Part shown: piece by piece, positions 6,276 to 7,216 of the stretch
Position numbering within the stretch: position 1 is the first letter of the stretch
Layout: every line of letters starts with the position of its first letter
Source: Caryophanales bacterium UBA7581
Lineage (GTDB): Bacteria > Bacillota_I > Bacilli_A > RFN20 > CAG-826
Direction of reading: 5' to 3'
DNA length: 7,216 nucleotides
Assembly: GCA_002477825.1 (NCBI GenBank)
Contig: DLKT01000021.1
Span: 21,352 to 28,567, forward strand
Notes under the pieces: generated by a model
Databases searched by the model: none
What the model was told of the DNA's origin: nothing
Seen by the model: only the letters and a program-made list of their open reading frames with translations
Translations under genes and position numbers: made by a program

Positions 6276-6878
6276 ATGGATACAAAAGAAATGATAGATG
6301 CCCTTCGAGAAGATTTTAAAAAGCATCTTCCTATGAGTGACGAAGAAATGAAATATATCACCTTAAGAAGTGATAAAAAAGGGAAATTAAGAGCCCTTTT
6401 TACAAAAGACTATTGGAAGAGAAGTACTTTAGTTTTAGAAGGAAGAATCGCTTATGGTTACGCCTTTAAATCTTATCAATTCGATATGAAAGATCCTACC
6501 AATGCTTTTCCTATTTGGGTTTTATTATCTCCATCCTCTTACTTTGATGAACATCCAGAAGAATACGCTAAAATTGCAACCTCTTTATGGGAATTCCAAA
6601 CCAAAAAAGTGAAAACAAGAAAAGAAAAAGAATTAAAGCGAATTCTTTTAGGTGAATTAAGTGAGCCGAAATACGTTGAACTTCCTAAAGAATTAACAGA
6701 CAATCATTTTGTTTATTTATGTTCTTGTTATGTTTATGAAAGTCATATTTCTTCTTTTCATTTAGGCTTTTTACCGGTTTTATATGCGCAAGAAAAAAGT
6801 AAAGAAATCTTACTTTTACCGATGAAATACTGGAATGAAACATTTTTATCTTTTTATAAGGAGATGAAAAACTTATGA
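6276..6878 (+). CDS. hypothetical protein, co-transcribed with an ABC transporter ATPase
   Basis: I do not recognise this 200-residue protein. It has no signal peptide and no membrane segment, so it should be cytosolic. The N-terminal third is charged and helix-prone (MDTKEMIDALREDFKKHLPM), followed by a mixed strand region (STLVLEGRIAYGYAFKSYQF, residues 50-69; FPIWVLLSPSSYF, 78-90). A lysine-rich stretch follows (KVKTRKEKELKR, 111-122), then an aromatic C-terminal part with a Cys pair (LCSCYVYESH, 148-157). No catalytic or metal motif is clear. It has its own promoter, a weak ribosome site (AAGG seven bases before ATG) and codon use like the flanking chromosomal genes. Its stop overlaps the ATG of the downstream ABC ATPase (ATGA), so it is translationally coupled to that transporter and may be an accessory or regulatory partner. 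That role is inferred from position only. Confidence 0.8.
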   Translation: MDTKEMIDALREDFKKHLPMSDEEMKYITLRSDKKGKLRALFTKDYWKRSTLVLEGRIAYGYAFKSYQFDMKDPTNAFPIWVLLSPSSYFDEHPEEYAKIATSLWEFQTKKVKTRKEKELKRILLGELSEPKYVELPKELTDNHFVYLCSCYVYESHISSFHLGFLPVLYAQEKSKEILLLPMKYWNETFLSFYKEMKNL

Positions 6879-7216
6879 TTCGTTTAGAAAATGTTACCAA
6901 AATCTATGCTTCTAAAGCGCAGTCATGTTTAGCTTTAGATCACATTTCTTTGACTTTACCGAATCAGGGATTTGTGGCTATATTAGGACCTTCTGGGTGT
7001 GGAAAAACCACACTTTTAAATTTATTAGGTGGTTTAGATCATCCTTCTGAAGGCACTATTTTTGTTGATGGGAAAAGTATGAGCGAATGGGATGAAAAAG
7101 CGCTAGATAGTTATCGTAATCAACAAGTTGGCTTTGTTTTTCAAAATTATTATTTGATTCCTCATCTTTCGGTTTATGAAAATATTGCTCTATCGTTAGA
7201 AATGTCTAAAGATAAC
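6875..7216 (+). CDS. ABC transporter ATP-binding protein, MacB/LolD/BceA type (partial, cut by window end)
   Basis: The first 114 residues of an ABC ATPase that powers a membrane transporter at the inner face of the membrane. MIRLENVTKIYASK opens the domain, the Walker A loop is GPSGCGKTT (residues 38-46), and the Q-loop is GFVFQNYYLIPHLSVYENI (86-104) with Gln90. The form GLDHPSEGTIFVDGKSM and the FQNYYLIPHLSVYENIALSL run are typical of the MacB/LolD/BceA group, whose partners are FtsX-like permeases that export or detach peptides, antibiotics or lipoproteins. The signature and Walker B lie past the window end, as would the permease. ATG 6875 overlaps the upstream stop by four bases and has AAGGAG eleven bases before it. 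The substrate cannot be told from this fragment. Confidence 0.93.
   Translation, partial: MIRLENVTKIYASKAQSCLALDHISLTLPNQGFVAILGPSGCGKTTLLNLLGGLDHPSEGTIFVDGKSMSEWDEKALDSYRNQQVGFVFQNYYLIPHLSVYENIALSLEMSKDN

Noticed and set aside
6685..6900. 71-codon open frame on the minus strand
   Set aside because: Antisense to the end of the hypothetical gene and the ABC ATPase start; low-complexity composition typical of a shadow.

Overview
The window is a low-GC, AT-rich bacterial segment using the standard code (TGA acts as a stop, Trp is TGG). The strong AGGAGG-type ribosome sites, the TGNTATAAT-type promoters and the ABC transporter style suggest a Firmicutes-related organism, for example an uncultured gut member of the Erysipelotrichales or Bacilli. 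That placement is inference; no rRNA or other phylogenetic marker is present.

The left half (about 1-3360) looks accessory. It opens with an IS1595-type transposase broken by a single-base deletion. Next is a 219-residue protein that I read as a divergent member of the uracil-DNA glycosylase superfamily: an LLLESPH motif, a PANGITGT loop, a VYCVWLVNAI strand and a terminal HPSSW. An intergenic gap follows with a 24-nt-period direct repeat that may be the end of a lost insertion sequence. Facing it on the minus strand is an AlbA_2 (Schlafen-type) / GHKL-ATPase-like / winged-helix regulator. Its promoter is built over an array of 12-bp repeats that looks like an autoregulatory operator.

The right half (about 3369-7216) looks like ordinary chromosome. 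tldE and tldD lie on the minus strand as a translationally coupled operon (TAATG overlap). They are read from an extended -10 promoter and end at a clean intrinsic terminator. Together they encode the two subunits of the TldD/TldE zinc metalloprotease. Divergent from tldD, an extended -10 promoter drives a 200-residue protein of unknown function, which overlaps by ATGA the start of a MacB/LolD/BceA-type ABC transporter ATPase cut off by the window end.

The items most worth following are the glycosylase-like protein at 1107-1766 and the repeat-array operator at 3274-3331. No CRISPR array, tRNA or rRNA was seen.
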